Below are positions 53,682 through 64,000 of a DNA stretch of 64,000 bases, one piece after another. A program made the position numbers and the translations under genes. Where the stretch lies: positions 1,736,001-1,800,000 of the forward strand of contig JAMXDE010000012.1 of the NCBI GenBank assembly GCA_026770025.1. The letters run 5' to 3'. Source of the stretch: Craspedostauros australis. Its lineage: Eukaryota > Bacillariophyta > Bacillariophyceae > Mastogloiales > Achnanthaceae. The notes under the pieces are model-generated. The model did not search any database and was not told where the DNA came from. It saw only the letters and a list, made by a program, of their open reading frames with translations. The number at the start of each line of letters is the position of its first letter. Positions within the stretch are counted from its first letter, which is position 1.

Positions 53682-54492
53682 ATGATGAAGAGAAGAATCA
53701 CATACCTCGTCTCGTTGGCTTCCGCAGTCTCGTTCGGTTCTGCCTTCGTCGTGACTCCGCAGCACTCCTCTCCGATCACACAGCCCAACATCAGACAACA
53801 GAACACCCCTCTTCATCTCAAATCCGATGACATGAGCGAGGAGGAAAGGGATGTTGCCGTCGAAAAGTCGCTCAAGGCCATGACGGCCTTTTCCAACACC
53901 TACCTCAAAAACACTGACACTCTGCTGTGCTCCGATAAATCCATCCCCGCGGTCGTCATCAAGGGACTGGCAGAGCACAAGGTCGATCTGGGCGCACCGC
54001 TCTGTCCATGCCGCTTTTACGAGGACAAGGAGGCCGAGGCCAAGGATGGATACTGGAATTGCCCCTGCGTGCCCATGCGAGAACGCCATGAGTGCCATTG
54101 CATGCTTTTCCTTACGGAGGATAATGCGTTTGCCGGCGAAGAGCAGGTACGTCCTTCCTCTCACCATGTCTCGTTTTATTGATTGATCTGAACAATGGTG
54201 GTTGATCTGCAGTATTTGATTCAACACATGCAACCAAGAGCACCATGGACGAATGCATGAATGCTCATCCACGATGCTTAAAGGCTGAGAGGCTGCAATC
54301 TACCCAACGTCCACGCCCCTACGTTCGCACCACAGCTCAGCCCAACCCAATCAAACTCACTCTAATCCATCTGTCCGTCCGTCCGTCCCTTGGTTCAAAC
54401 AATGCATTCATCCGTACACGCGCGCGTGCAAATAAATCAACGCGAAGATCATCTCCGTGGATGAGGTCAAGGACGGAAGCAAGGGCATGTAA
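53682..54492 (+). CDS. ftrB: Ferredoxin-thioredoxin reductase, catalytic (beta) subunit, plastid-targeted
   Basis: Exons 53682..54146 and 54448..54492 (phase 0, GEEQ|IISVDEV) give 169 residues. The cysteine pattern C108-P-C110-x16-C127-P-C129-x8-C138-H-C140 is identical in spacing to the spinach enzyme. By that match C108, C127, C129 and C138 bind the 4Fe-4S cluster, and C110 and C140 form the redox disulfide. The enzyme passes electrons from ferredoxin to thioredoxins and so couples light to plastid enzyme activity. Residues 1-21 form a signal peptide ending SA-F (A21/F22), then a Gln/Pro/Ser-rich transit stretch: nuclear-encoded and imported. In some red-lineage plastids this gene remains on the plastid genome. 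The second exon adds only 14 residues; its acceptor has a weak pyrimidine tract. The variable subunit is not in the window. Confidence 0.95.
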
Positions 54493-55085
54493 AACTCACA
54501 TGTACCCACACACTCCGGAGCGTCTGATACAATGTCAGTGGCAAATTGTCACTACCACTCCTACTTCCGCACAGAGAAAGCGATGAACGGATGAACTGGC
54601 GCAGAAACAACGCCCAGCGTCAGCTTCATCAAACTCATTGGAGCAGAACACAAAAACGCAGACACACAGATACAGACACACAGACACACAGAACAGTCGA
54701 GAAGGATTGCACAAGGAGTAGAGTGATGCCTCCAATCATAGAACGAGAATGGCAAACGATGATGCAAGGATTGCTACTCTACTACTGGCCACTCTCTGAC
54801 GATATCTTCTTCCCCCCCCCCAAAAAAATCAAGTATGGGCGTATCACACGTTGAGTGTCTACAAATACAGATCATCCACATCAATTGGTTGTCAGGACGG
54901 GTACAATGAGCAATACGCTTCACTCACTTCCTTTCCAAAAAGTCGGTGTATGGTATATTACCCTAGCACAAGCGATTTCTCAACTATCCTTAGTCTGCGT
55001 CGTTGCACGGCACTCGTTGCCACGAGAGCACCCAACCCATGATTCGGACGACCGATCAGGCCAACTCCTGTGTGATGCGTCATCT
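54493..55085. other. Convergent 3' intergenic region
   Basis: No gene. Holds an ACACAGA repeat (~54660-54692) and a C10A7 homopolymer pair at ~54812-54830. Confidence 0.5.
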
Positions 55086-58000
55086 TCATGTCAAGTCAAT
55101 TACATCGTCGGAATCATTTGTATTCGAAGGTGCGATGATTGCTACGGGAGCAATGAATCCTTGTGAATTGCTTGCCTCTGACGGTGCTGTGTTTGCACCA
55201 ACTCTTGATGGTGGACCTCGTGCATTCTGTGGTACTTGTCCTGTTAGCGAACGAGTAGGAATGCTCGCGCTTGGGCCTCCTCCCCTCTGTGCCGTTGCTG
55301 GCATAGTGAACGGCGTTGCCTGGCCAGTTGCTGTTACTGTTGATGTTGATAGTGTCATCATCGGTGTTGACGTCAACGGTGCCGTCGTCCGCACGACATC
55401 CATCATGGTTCTCGTGCCGTTGCTAGTCCTATGACTTGCATAAACCATCACTCTGCTTAAATCTTGAGCTCGTCTGGCTTTGGAGCCCTCGATCGTGGCC
55501 AAGTCCAGATGCAGATGAGGCGACACAAAATGAAGAAAGTCAAGAATCTTGCATCCATCCGTCAGCGGCCTCTCGCTCCAACCCAGTCGAACCCGCAGTT
55601 TCAGATACGCCTCGATCACTGTCTCCGTATTGACAGAAACGGGAAGCGCAGTGATGGCGATGCTCCCGATCCCGTTTCCGCGTTGGGCGGTTGTTGGTAA
55701 AGTTGCCAATGCGGAGATCAACCCTTCGTACAACCTCCTGTTGCCACCCAATGCGCTCGTTACCAACAAGCTAAACTCTTCCAGGAAGGTCCCCATTGGC
55801 GTCACAAGACCCTTTTGCAAGATCAACAACTCGTTCAACTCATTCCAGATCGCAGCATTATTCAGATTCATCTTCGCGCAGTTCGCCTGATGTTGCGGGA
55901 TGGCACGTGGGCGCTGGCCGTTGCTACCGTTGTTACCGTTTTCAGTGATGGCCGCGCCATCATTGTCGAGAAAGACTACGGATCCTGGAGTTCGGAGGTG
56001 GAATGGTACCATGCGACACTGCGTGCATTGCACGAACGATTTCTGATGCTGGACGAATCCGTGGCGTCTCAGCCAGTCACGATCAATTGCTTTTGCTTGT
56101 GATCCTTGTGTGCTTCGTCCATTGCGACCGCCATGGCCATTTGCAGCAACGCTTGGACGCGATAAGCTTGTTGGTGCTGGTGCCGGTGCCGACGCTGGCA
56201 GCGTGGGAGCAGTTGCTTTGCTGGTACTCGGCATGGCTCCAGACTTGCTGGCTTGGGGCGATGTGCCGCGCGCGCTTGGCTTGGCGGCTGGCACTTCGGC
56301 TGGTGGTTTGGCATCGCGACCGACTCCCGAGATGAGGCGTTGATCCACTGGTATGGCTTTGAGTTGATCGAAGATATGGTTGAAGAATTTGCGTTGGGAT
56401 CCGAACTTGAGTGTTGCACATTGGTTGGAATGGATCTTCCTCAGCATCGCCATCGCGCTCTTCAGCTCGGACGATATGTGAGGACAGCTCTGAAAGTGGT
56501 TGTACAGCGAGGAATTGAAAGCCGATGCCATGTTGTCGGGGGCAGAAGGGAAGGACCTGCCCGACAAGAAATCGCCTTCTGTGTCCTTGGCAGCGCAGTG
56601 GATGCAGCAAAAGCCGGCCATGAGCCACAGCACGTTGTTTCGTTTGTTCCGAGTGAAGTCCGCGGCCGTGGGAACCGCGATCTTGAGTTGTCTTGCCGTG
56701 AGGAATACATAGTCCGACACGAGGTGGCGCAGCTCGGGCGTGATGAGATCCATCTCTTTGTTCACAACCCAATTGTCTTCGTACTGCTTCAGCATAGCTA
56801 CTGTAGCTGGATCGGTACAAACGGGGAACATCTCCGATCTTGCATTTGCGCGATTCTTATCGTACATGATCGGAACCTTGGCTGGGAGAGGTGGTATCTT
56901 TTTTGGAGATGTGGCGCCTTTCCGTTTCCCTGATTGCGCCTTGGGCCGTGCCGTCGAGGACTTTTCCAACTCGGTAGGGCTGTCGTAGCCACCATTTTGT
57001 TGTTTCTGATGCTGCTGGCGCCGTGGTCGCTGTTGTCGCGGTTCATTGGGATCGCCCCCATCGCTACCCTCCTCCGCAGGGTCGAAATCGATATCTATCT
57101 GTTTGGCTTTGGCCTGTGCGATCTGTCGCCTCGTCCGCCCAACGGTAGGGCTCGTGCTGTTGCTCCTGGTTTCATTGTCATGACCATGGCCTGTGAGTCG
57201 GTCGTGCTGCCTCATCCTGGCCCATACGCTGTGGATGAGCTTGCGCTGGGAGCCGTAGGGCATGGTTTGTATCTGACGCGAGTGAACCCTCTTGGTTTGG
57301 GTCAGCGCCTTCTTGATCGCGTCAGGCGCGTGCTTGCACTTTTGCATGTGCATTGCGAGCGAGTTGGAGATCGCGCTTGCCAGGTTGTCGCGATGCGAGC
57401 AGAAGCAACGGCACGTGCCGGTGGCCGCCCATCGGGGGGTCTTGTCTAGGAGCTCGGTTGCCTGGCAGTGACGACAGCCGAAGCCGGCAAACCCAGGTTG
57501 GACGATTCTGTTCTTCTTGCCGCGCGAAGTCATATCTGTTTCTGAGGCGTGGCAAACTGCCATCTGTTGGATGGTCAGAAACATGTAGTCCGTCGCATTC
57601 TCGAAATCCTCGCCGTGTCCCAACAAGATCGAGTTTGGCGGATTCCTCGCTTTCCTGGCCTGATCGATGATGGCCAGAGTTTCCTCATCGCAACCGCCAC
57701 GAGACCGCGAGCCTCCGCCTTGTCGCGGTGATGAGCGCAGAGACGACGTGACCTGCGATGGGATCGGACTTCTCCGTGCGCTGGGACTGGTGCCATTCTG
57801 GTTGTCGCCATGCTGCAAGTGCCGTCCATTCGTCTTCGATCCAGGCGAAACACCGCTCGCAGCCGTGGCAGCACCGTTGCTGCTGTTGGACGGATATTCC
57901 CCGCTCTCCACCTGCTTCCTCGCATCCGTGAAGCTCAATTGACGCGCTGACGTCTCCCAACCGAAGCGTAACCCTTGCCCTTCTGGCATCTCGTACAATC

Positions 58001-59183
58001 CCAGGCGGCAGCAGCTCACGGCGTAGTACTGCGACGTATTTAACGAGTGCCTCCGTCGCTTAAACCGCTGCGACGACGCTGTGCCTTCCATGCCGGATTG
58101 GGTTGCCCTGTACTCCTTGAGGAGATGTTCGAACTGGCGTGCGGCGTCTTCTGGTAGATAGGGACAGTTCTTTTCAAAGTGCTGCTGAGGTCTCGAATTG
58201 ACGTTGGAGTACAGTGCACTGACAGTGGCCGGGTACGCCACCGCGCCGGCTGGCCACGACGATCTGCTGGAGGTCTGCGTGAGATGCTTCGTCAGCGCAG
58301 CCGCGCAATGTATGCAGCGCAATCCAACCCGCCCACGGGCGATTGCATTCTTGCGCCCCGCGTTCATCGCCACATCAATATCCGACGCGCTGAACACCTG
58401 CGTGTGACGCTTCACGAACTGCTGCAGTCCGGTCAGGTACTCCTTGTCCATGTCTTGCTCCAATGACAAGCATCCCTCGTACCACCTCCCATCACTCGCC
58501 GCTCTGGAAGCAACGCGAAGCTTCTGCCGCTGCTGCCGTTGCTGTCGTGGCTGATTGCTTTTCGTGGCCAAGCTCGTGTTCGCGTTACTGATGTGATTGC
58601 TCCTGTTGTTGTTGCCGTTGCTTCGACTGCCGCTGTTCTTGTTGCTGTTGGCTTTGCTGTTCCTCTGCTGCACTTCAATGGCGAGCTGCATCTGCGCCGC
58701 CAGGTCGGCAGATGAAGTCGCCGGGTCAGGCGTGGGCGGTGGTGGCTTCTTGAGACCGATGTACTCATCCACATCGATGACGACGACTGGTGGTGTGATC
58801 TCCGACATGTCATGCATATCCTCCTCCGTCTGCGTGATGACGGCAAGAAAGGATGGCACAGACCTCGGTCCCTGCAGCATCTGGTACAGCTGTCTGCGGC
58901 GTTTGCGACGTCGGCGTCTCTGGCTCACAACTGGCGCCGATTCTTCGGCATCCAAATCATCATGCCGACCTTCCTTGTCTGTTGCTGTTGCTGCGAGTTC
59001 AGCTTTGCCTTTGTCTTTACCGTCCTTTCCTTGTTGACGAGAATCTGTGGCCGTAGTGGCCGTAGTGGCAGAAGCAGCAGGTGGAGATGCAGCGGCGCTT
59101 CCTTCTCCACTGTCAAACGAGGCGACCACCATGGGGAGGACATCGTCCTCTTCGGGCATCCCGATGGACGCAGCGGTCGCCAT
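55086..59183 (-). CDS. Large protein with four repeated CxxC..HxxxC zinc modules
   Basis: A single exon of 1365 residues. Four modules have the form C-x2-C, 32-41 residues, H-x3/4-C: C290/C293/H335/C340, C570/C573/H612/C616, C860/C863/H896/C900 and C1053/C1056/H1098/C1102. Modules 2 and 3 are followed by the same helix-rich block (GSQRKLIHSVW / GSQRKFFNHIF) and preceded by similar text (YMFLTIQQMAV / YVFLTARQLKI). This module is familiar from many diatom proteins, where it begins PGF.G..C.HC, but has no assigned function. Linkers are Ser/Asn/Gln-rich; a run RRRRKRRRQ near residue 90 could direct nuclear import. Arg/Lys content and paired Cys/His suggest nucleic-acid or protein binding. The C-terminal ~230 residues contain a helical segment (NAAIWNELNELLILQKG) and then Thr/Pro-rich sequence. 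Function unknown. Confidence 0.87.
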   Translation of the reverse strand: MATAASIGMPEEDDVLPMVVASFDSGEGSAAASPPAASATTATTATDSRQQGKDGKDKGKAELAATATDKEGRHDDLDAEESAPVVSQRRRRRKRRRQLYQMLQGPRSVPSFLAVITQTEEDMHDMSEITPPVVVIDVDEYIGLKKPPPPTPDPATSSADLAAQMQLAIEVQQRNSKANSNKNSGSRSNGNNNRSNHISNANTSLATKSNQPRQQRQQRQKLRVASRAASDGRWYEGCLSLEQDMDKEYLTGLQQFVKRHTQVFSASDIDVAMNAGRKNAIARGRVGLRCIHCAAALTKHLTQTSSRSSWPAGAVAYPATVSALYSNVNSRPQQHFEKNCPYLPEDAARQFEHLLKEYRATQSGMEGTASSQRFKRRRHSLNTSQYYAVSCCRLGLYEMPEGQGLRFGWETSARQLSFTDARKQVESGEYPSNSSNGAATAASGVSPGSKTNGRHLQHGDNQNGTSPSARRSPIPSQVTSSLRSSPRQGGGSRSRGGCDEETLAIIDQARKARNPPNSILLGHGEDFENATDYMFLTIQQMAVCHASETDMTSRGKKNRIVQPGFAGFGCRHCQATELLDKTPRWAATGTCRCFCSHRDNLASAISNSLAMHMQKCKHAPDAIKKALTQTKRVHSRQIQTMPYGSQRKLIHSVWARMRQHDRLTGHGHDNETRSNSTSPTVGRTRRQIAQAKAKQIDIDFDPAEEGSDGGDPNEPRQQRPRRQQHQKQQNGGYDSPTELEKSSTARPKAQSGKRKGATSPKKIPPLPAKVPIMYDKNRANARSEMFPVCTDPATVAMLKQYEDNWVVNKEMDLITPELRHLVSDYVFLTARQLKIAVPTAADFTRNKRNNVLWLMAGFCCIHCAAKDTEGDFLSGRSFPSAPDNMASAFNSSLYNHFQSCPHISSELKSAMAMLRKIHSNQCATLKFGSQRKFFNHIFDQLKAIPVDQRLISGVGRDAKPPAEVPAAKPSARGTSPQASKSGAMPSTSKATAPTLPASAPAPAPTSLSRPSVAANGHGGRNGRSTQGSQAKAIDRDWLRRHGFVQHQKSFVQCTQCRMVPFHLRTPGSVVFLDNDGAAITENGNNGSNGQRPRAIPQHQANCAKMNLNNAAIWNELNELLILQKGLVTPMGTFLEEFSLLVTSALGGNRRLYEGLISALATLPTTAQRGNGIGSIAITALPVSVNTETVIEAYLKLRVRLGWSERPLTDGCKILDFLHFVSPHLHLDLATIEGSKARRAQDLSRVMVYASHRTSNGTRTMMDVVRTTAPLTSTPMMTLSTSTVTATGQATPFTMPATAQRGGGPSASIPTRSLTGQVPQNARGPPSRVGANTAPSEASNSQGFIAPVAIIAPSNTNDSDDVIDLT

Positions 59184-62100
59184 GACTTGGTCGGACTTCG
59201 TCTCCCAGGATGAATGCGGAAGGTGTTCTCCGTGCTACGTAGTATGTCAGCTACGTAGTATGTCAAGTATTATATAATATTGCAGCACAGTATGGTTCTT
59301 GTGTGTGATGGTTCACACTTCAATCTCCTGCGGATCAATGAACGAATGGAAGGACGGATGCACTTCGGTGTGTGCCGTGCGAGTTGGCGGCAGGTGGCGA
59401 AGCGGGGCTTGGCGGTGGTTTTTGTGGAGATTTTCACGGTGTTTGTGGTGCTGCAACTGGGCGTGCCAATCGAGACCTCTGGAAAAACAGCCGTGGCGGA
59501 TTTGATGGAATACGAGCGCCTTGATCGTGGAGTTTCCACGATTTTGGCATCGTATTTTGACATCAACTACAGTAACAGTAGATTGTTACTATGTTTACGG
59601 TTGCATGACAGGCGGGGGTGCAGGGCAGGAAGAGGCGCACGGAGAAAACAAAACCGACTTCGCCGCACATCCCATCGACTTTGTGTTATCACTCTTCGTC
59701 CAAGGACGGCAAGCCTCTATTGCGGCGAGGTTGTTCGGCGGACAAGGATGAGTGGACGTCGCGAAGATTCATCTTTGGGGATTCGTGTGTGCATAGCCTG
59801 TCGTGGTGGTGGTGGTGGTGGTGGGAAGGAGCCTCTTTGGCCAATCTGATGCGCGTTGGCGGCTGCTTGGCCCATTGAATTCTGGAGAGTGGAGTATGAG
59901 GCTGTGTATGCTCGACATGGTTGTTGAGCGAGGAGGTTGCTCCATGGCGGAAGTAACAGCGTGCTCTGCTCCGGAGTACGATTACTTCCTGCTTCTGCGC
60001 TGGAAGAGTACAATGCTGCCTACTCCGCGGGACAGTAGAGTCTTGTTCTTGTGATCGTGTATTTGCTATGTAATAGGTCGTGCTCTATCTGTTTTGGTCA
60101 CCCCAAAGATGGAGTTGGAGACACGCAATGGCATGTTTGTGGACACGAGCGTCCACTGTCCTCTTGCGGCAGCAACAGGTGGCCCTGGCTGCCCGCCTAT
60201 CATACCATACACACTTATGGGATTGCGGGATCCGCCCCCTTGCGGCATAATAGTAGACGACGACTGCTCCGTGACATGATACCGGGAAAGTCCCCTCGTA
60301 CTCGTCCTCGCATCGTTCGGTCGAGAATTCCCGATGAGTAGAGCAGAAATCGCCGAGGTGCGACCTGGAGACATCATCGACGCCGAGACTGTGTGGCTCG
60401 AGAACCGCCATCGCCAGCGTCGTCGTCTTCACCATCGTTGCTATAATGCCTCTCAGAGGGGCATATACCTGCGAACCGCTCGCAACCTCGCGTTCTATCG
60501 GTTCACGAGAGCGTGCGGAGCACAATTGCTGTAGCACGTTTCCTTTTCACTTTGCTGGGCTCTTCCATTTTTTGCATTCTCCGAATGAATGGCGAACCAA
60601 GTAAAAAACAGGGACTGAGACAGACAGCATGCAAGGGAGAAAGCAAGGACATGTCAAGAGCGCACACGAGCCACCCCAGACAAACTAACCCCAAACCGGA
60701 TGCTTGATGCTCAATTCATGACGATGATGAGCGTTGCCAACGTCAGCGAAGTCGCTGACAACAACCTCCCAACAGATGTTCATGCCGAACCGTGGTTACT
60801 CGACGTAAGTTATTTATGATCAATAAATACGGATACGCAGTATCATGTCAAAGCGCATGGAGCAGAGTAGAGTAGAGTGGAGCAGAGCAGAGCGGCGATG
60901 CCTGCTACGTCGTTCCAATACCTCACAGTCACAACCTCGTCACCCCAAATACTAGAGCCAATGACGATGTTCGTGCACGAGCAGTTTGCAGAAAATGGCC
61001 AATGCCAGTTTTGGTGCTCTGTTGCCGCACTCCTGGGTAGAACCCAAATAGCAGCCATGCCGTTTTCACTCATTCTCTGTCCTTGCTTGCTACGGAAACT
61101 GAAACTGAAAGTGAAGCATGGAGCACGGAGCGCAGGTCTCTCTTGGCGATCCCAAATGATCGTCACCCGCATTCTTCCCGATGCTCACCATGTTACGAAG
61201 AGAGCAATACGGACGAAACTGTGCTGCTGCTGGGACGACGTCCCACAACAAACATCATCGAAGGTGGGGCCGGGCAAGCGAGCGGGGCAACCTTGGTCTC
61301 GCCTTTGTCCGAGCCCTTCCGTCACTGGACTTCTTCATTGCTCAGCAAAGCGCACATCGTTGGCTGCAATCACGCTGATGGGGCCATGATGGTTCATCGC
61401 TCGGATTCTCAGAAGAATGATGTACCGCGCGATTGCTTCTTCCATTCAACCCAAGATACAGGCAAGAGCAACAAGCCGTCTGCTTGACAGAGCCATCTGT
61501 TGTTGATACTCTTCCTTGACACCCATGTCAGCGGGGTGCAATTGGGCATCACCATCCTTCGTTTGACATGTCACTTGTAGCACTCGCAAAAATAGAGTTA
61601 TTGAGTCTCAGCGACGAAGCACGCACCAATGAGCGAATAAAGCCCGTGTTGCCTTTCGCAAGTGGACCGCTTTGTCCCTCTCTTGTTGCCGGAATGACAT
61701 CTGGCGCCTTCTTGCCGCGACCACTGTCGAGGGTGAAAGTGCGGAAGCTCGACGAGTTGTGGGGAATGCTGATTGGGGCAACAACAACAACAGACGAACC
61801 GACAGACACAACGGAACGAACCTTGTTGAGGCGCAGAAGTTGCGCACAGAGGTCAAATCGATCTCTTTCTCTTGCTTGCTTCTTGTTTCTCCGCAGCGGG
61901 AAGCGCAACCGGTTGGGGATCCACACGTGACGAACACAAGCGTAGAGCGCGCACAAGTCCGACAGCTGCTACTGCTCCTGTCGCTGTGACCACCACAACC
62001 ACAACTACAACCACTTGCGTCCCTGCAAAGACTCGCACAACATCGCGCGAACGCTACTCGTACGCATGCTACATACCTCAAGCGTGCTCCAAATCCTCAT

Positions 62101-62288
62101 TCTTCCACTATCCTCCATCCTCCGTCCTCTCTGTCTTTGCGGACTCCTGCGCCTGATCATAATTCTGCAGGACCCACCAAGCACACGGCCCCTCCTGCAA
62201 GCAACACCATTCGCATCTTCGACGTCGTGAACATCGCAAACAACTCCAACATCAATCTCGTGGATACCACTCTTCACCACCAAGGACG
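59184..62288. other. 3.1-kb region without a secure gene
   Basis: Upstream of two divergent genes. Open frames occur on both strands (59280-59849 +, 60066-60377 -, 61083-61487 +, 61568-61930 +) but none shows a domain, presequence or splice chain I can defend. An AT-rich TATTATATAATATTG lies 80-90 bases before the zinc-module gene's ATG. A GGTGGT run is at ~59800-59825. One plausible short exon is listed separately. Confidence 0.45.
60718..60804 (+). CDS. Candidate short first exon
   Basis: ATG at 60718 opens 29 codons (MTMMSVANVSEVADNNLPTD, then VHAEPWLLD) ending exactly at GTAAGT in phase 0. Composition looks protein-like, but the next exon was not found within the following 1.4 kb, so this may be chance. 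Confidence 0.22.
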
Positions 62289-63260
62289 ATGAATCACTCC
62301 TCGAACAAATCTGGAGGCACAAGCCTCGCCAGCAACCGCCGCACCATCAATCAAGAGCGCCAAAACCAGATCGACGTCAATGCCCACGAAGGATCTCGGC
62401 ATGCCCGCACGGCCGATGATGGTCGCACTGGTGGCAACAGATCCACTGCGGCGAATGAGAACCCCAACTCGCTTCGATCCTTGCTGCAGGCTGGTGCTGA
62501 CATGCAACGTGAGCGCTCGCAGCACATGCAGCATCACAGCCAGTCGCTTCTGACTGCGCCAATGCTGCTATCAACGCAATCTCCTTCGCAGTTGCCGTTC
62601 TGGCTTCCGGTGCCCTCCTCTTCTGCACGAGCATCCGCTGGATCTCAGCAGCAGCATCACCAGCAACAACAACAACAACAACAACAACAGCTGCAGAGTG
62701 CGACGGATGGCATGGCGTCACTTCTGCCGCCCATCTCAAGTGGCCTGACGACGCCACTGCCATCCTTCTCGCCGATCTTCATGTCGCAAACACAAGCGAG
62801 GCCAGGCACGGCGCACGACAACACCATCCATCCCAACAGCAACGCTCCGTACACAAGAGCCCACGAACGAGCATCCATGGCTGGTGGCCATAGGGACAGT
62901 GGCTGCGGCGACAACGAGACAATCAATCCATCGTCTGATCGATCGTCGCTCCCTCAGCTAATAACAACCATCATTGATGAAACGCTGGAGCTGACGAGAG
63001 ACTTCGACATTAATGATCTGTTTGGACCAACGTCAACGTCAACGTCACTATCGTCGACAGAAGCAGCCCCAATGGTAGAGGAAGGGGAGGAGGTATCCGA
63101 AGCCTCAGAAGTATCGGGTTCCCCCGAAGCAAGCGAACGGTCGCGACCAAGGCGTTCGTCGCGACCATGGTTGCTCCCCGTGCCTCGACTGAAGCGAAGA
63201 CGACGGGACGATGACAGCGACAACGAGGGTGGCAGGCCCTTCAATCTCAGTCCTCAATGA
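62289..63260 (+). CDS. Gln/Ser-rich hypothetical protein
   Basis: A single exon of 323 residues. Residues ~118-135 are a His/Gln run encoded by CAACAACAA repeats. Residues ~225-245 form a short ordered-looking segment (LPQLITTIIDETLELTRDFD). Residues ~255-290 are acidic and Ser-rich, and LKRRRR near 302-306 could be a nuclear signal. There is no known domain. The ATG is the first in the frame and the stop TGA is followed by non-coding sequence. Transcript evidence would be needed to show it is real; composition resembles the disordered ends of the regulators elsewhere in this window. Confidence 0.5.
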   Translation: MNHSSNKSGGTSLASNRRTINQERQNQIDVNAHEGSRHARTADDGRTGGNRSTAANENPNSLRSLLQAGADMQRERSQHMQHHSQSLLTAPMLLSTQSPSQLPFWLPVPSSSARASAGSQQQHHQQQQQQQQQQLQSATDGMASLLPPISSGLTTPLPSFSPIFMSQTQARPGTAHDNTIHPNSNAPYTRAHERASMAGGHRDSGCGDNETINPSSDRSSLPQLITTIIDETLELTRDFDINDLFGPTSTSTSLSSTEAAPMVEEGEEVSEASEVSGSPEASERSRPRRSSRPWLLPVPRLKRRRRDDDSDNEGGRPFNLSPQ

Positions 63261-64000
63261 GAGACCGTGATCAGCGAAAAAGGGAAAGTGGGCCAATGGT
63301 CTGGCGCATTGAAACGTTGATCGAGCCATGCTGGATGCTGGTGCAGGAAAGAGGTTGGTGCTGCCAAGCAGGACACACGCCCCACGAGTGCGCATATGTG
63401 CAACACTAGAAGAGCAGAGTTGAGTAGGGACGTTGGCGTTGAGGTTGAGGCTGTGATGCCCGACTGATACTGATTCAATACAGCGGTGCCATTACTACTC
63501 CTGTGCTCTACCCTATAACAACGTAGCAATACAATCAAACACGCCTACGCATAAACGTACGAGTAGGAGTCGAACCCCAAGGCAGTTAGAGAAGAATACT
63601 CCACTACATTCGAATCCACGAGCAAGCCCTCGTGCTGGCATAATCGGCACAGGAGCGGCGCTCGACTGGCCTTTGCACCATGGCACAAGCCAAAGCCCAC
63701 AAGCAGCCAGCTACAGTCAGCAGCACCAATCGAGAAGACTTCCAGACTGGTACAGTCCCTGGAGTGTTGGCGGGAGAACATTTGCGAATTCATGGAACTT
63801 TACTGAAGCATTCGTCCTCCATGACCATGCTACTATCCTCGAATGTGTAGTACGATACATGCGAGAGCTGTGCAGAGCATGTCCGAGTCCGCATGATACC
63901 AGAAATGTATCGGAGGAGACATGGATCATAAGATGCTCTACCAACGCAGAGACTGTCGCCTTGGTGGCACTGAGACGATGCCAACGCAATGAAATCCCAT
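63261..64000. other. Downstream region to window end
   Basis: No gene supported. A tRNA-like GGGGTTCGACTCC (minus strand, ~63567-63580) lacks a pairing T-stem and acceptor. Minus-strand frames to the window edge have no recognisable domain. Confidence 0.45.

Noticed and set aside
59280-59849. 189-codon plus-strand frame starting MQHSMVLVCDG
   Set aside because: No family features and ends in a GGTGGT microsatellite; the overlapping minus-strand frame looks no worse.
63567-63590. tRNA T-loop-like GGGGTTCGACTCC on the minus strand
   Set aside because: No pairing T-stem, anticodon arm or acceptor stem around it.

Overview
This window looks like nuclear DNA of a photosynthetic stramenopile, most likely a diatom. 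Genes are split by short GT-AG introns. Four predicted proteins start with a signal peptide ending at an Ala-Phe (ASAFAP-type) plastid-import junction. Several proteins belong to families I know mainly from diatoms: a DUF6824 protein, SANT-like plus GAF regulators, repeated CxxC..HxxxC zinc proteins, and an AdoMet decarboxylase fused to an aminopropyltransferase. No bacterial operons, tRNA or rRNA genes were seen.

Layout. 1-9.5 kb: the SPT5 3' end (+), a plastid-type YCII protein (-), a RagC/D GTPase (+) and a three-part polyamine gene (-) joining AdoMet decarboxylase, aminopropyltransferase and a SET domain. 9.5-19.6 kb: a small SAM methyltransferase (+), then a complete-looking 8.9-kb LINE (+) with two open ORFs and a perfect 16-bp target-site duplication. 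22-30 kb: two paralogous regulators facing tail to tail, each with a C4HC3 zinc finger, a SANT-like helix region and a GAF domain. 32-37 kb: an unclassified acidic protein (-), a mirrored array of 20-21-bp repeats and a DDE transposase relic (+). 37-47 kb: a D27-type carotenoid isomerase (-), a long coiled-coil protein (+) and a DUF6824 protein (-). 47-59 kb: a dynamin-like GTPase (+), a HI0933-type flavoprotein (-), the ferredoxin-thioredoxin reductase catalytic subunit (+) and a 1365-residue protein with four zinc modules (-). 59-64 kb: a long stretch without a secure gene, then a Gln/Ser-rich hypothetical (+).

How the genes relate. Host genes alternate strand almost perfectly, so most intergenic gaps are either divergent promoters or convergent 3' regions. 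There is no operon logic. Themes include plastid metabolism and redox (YCII, D27, HI0933, FTR), TOR/nutrient signalling (RagC/D), transcription elongation (SPT5) and polyamine synthesis. The most interesting single locus is the triple-fusion polyamine gene. Diatom silica contains N-methylated long-chain polyamines, and here two consecutive polyamine enzymes are joined to a SET methyltransferase domain behind an N-terminal membrane anchor. The second most interesting feature is the paralogous pair of putative sensor-regulators. All exon boundaries were read by eye from splice signals, reading phase and family similarity, without transcript data.
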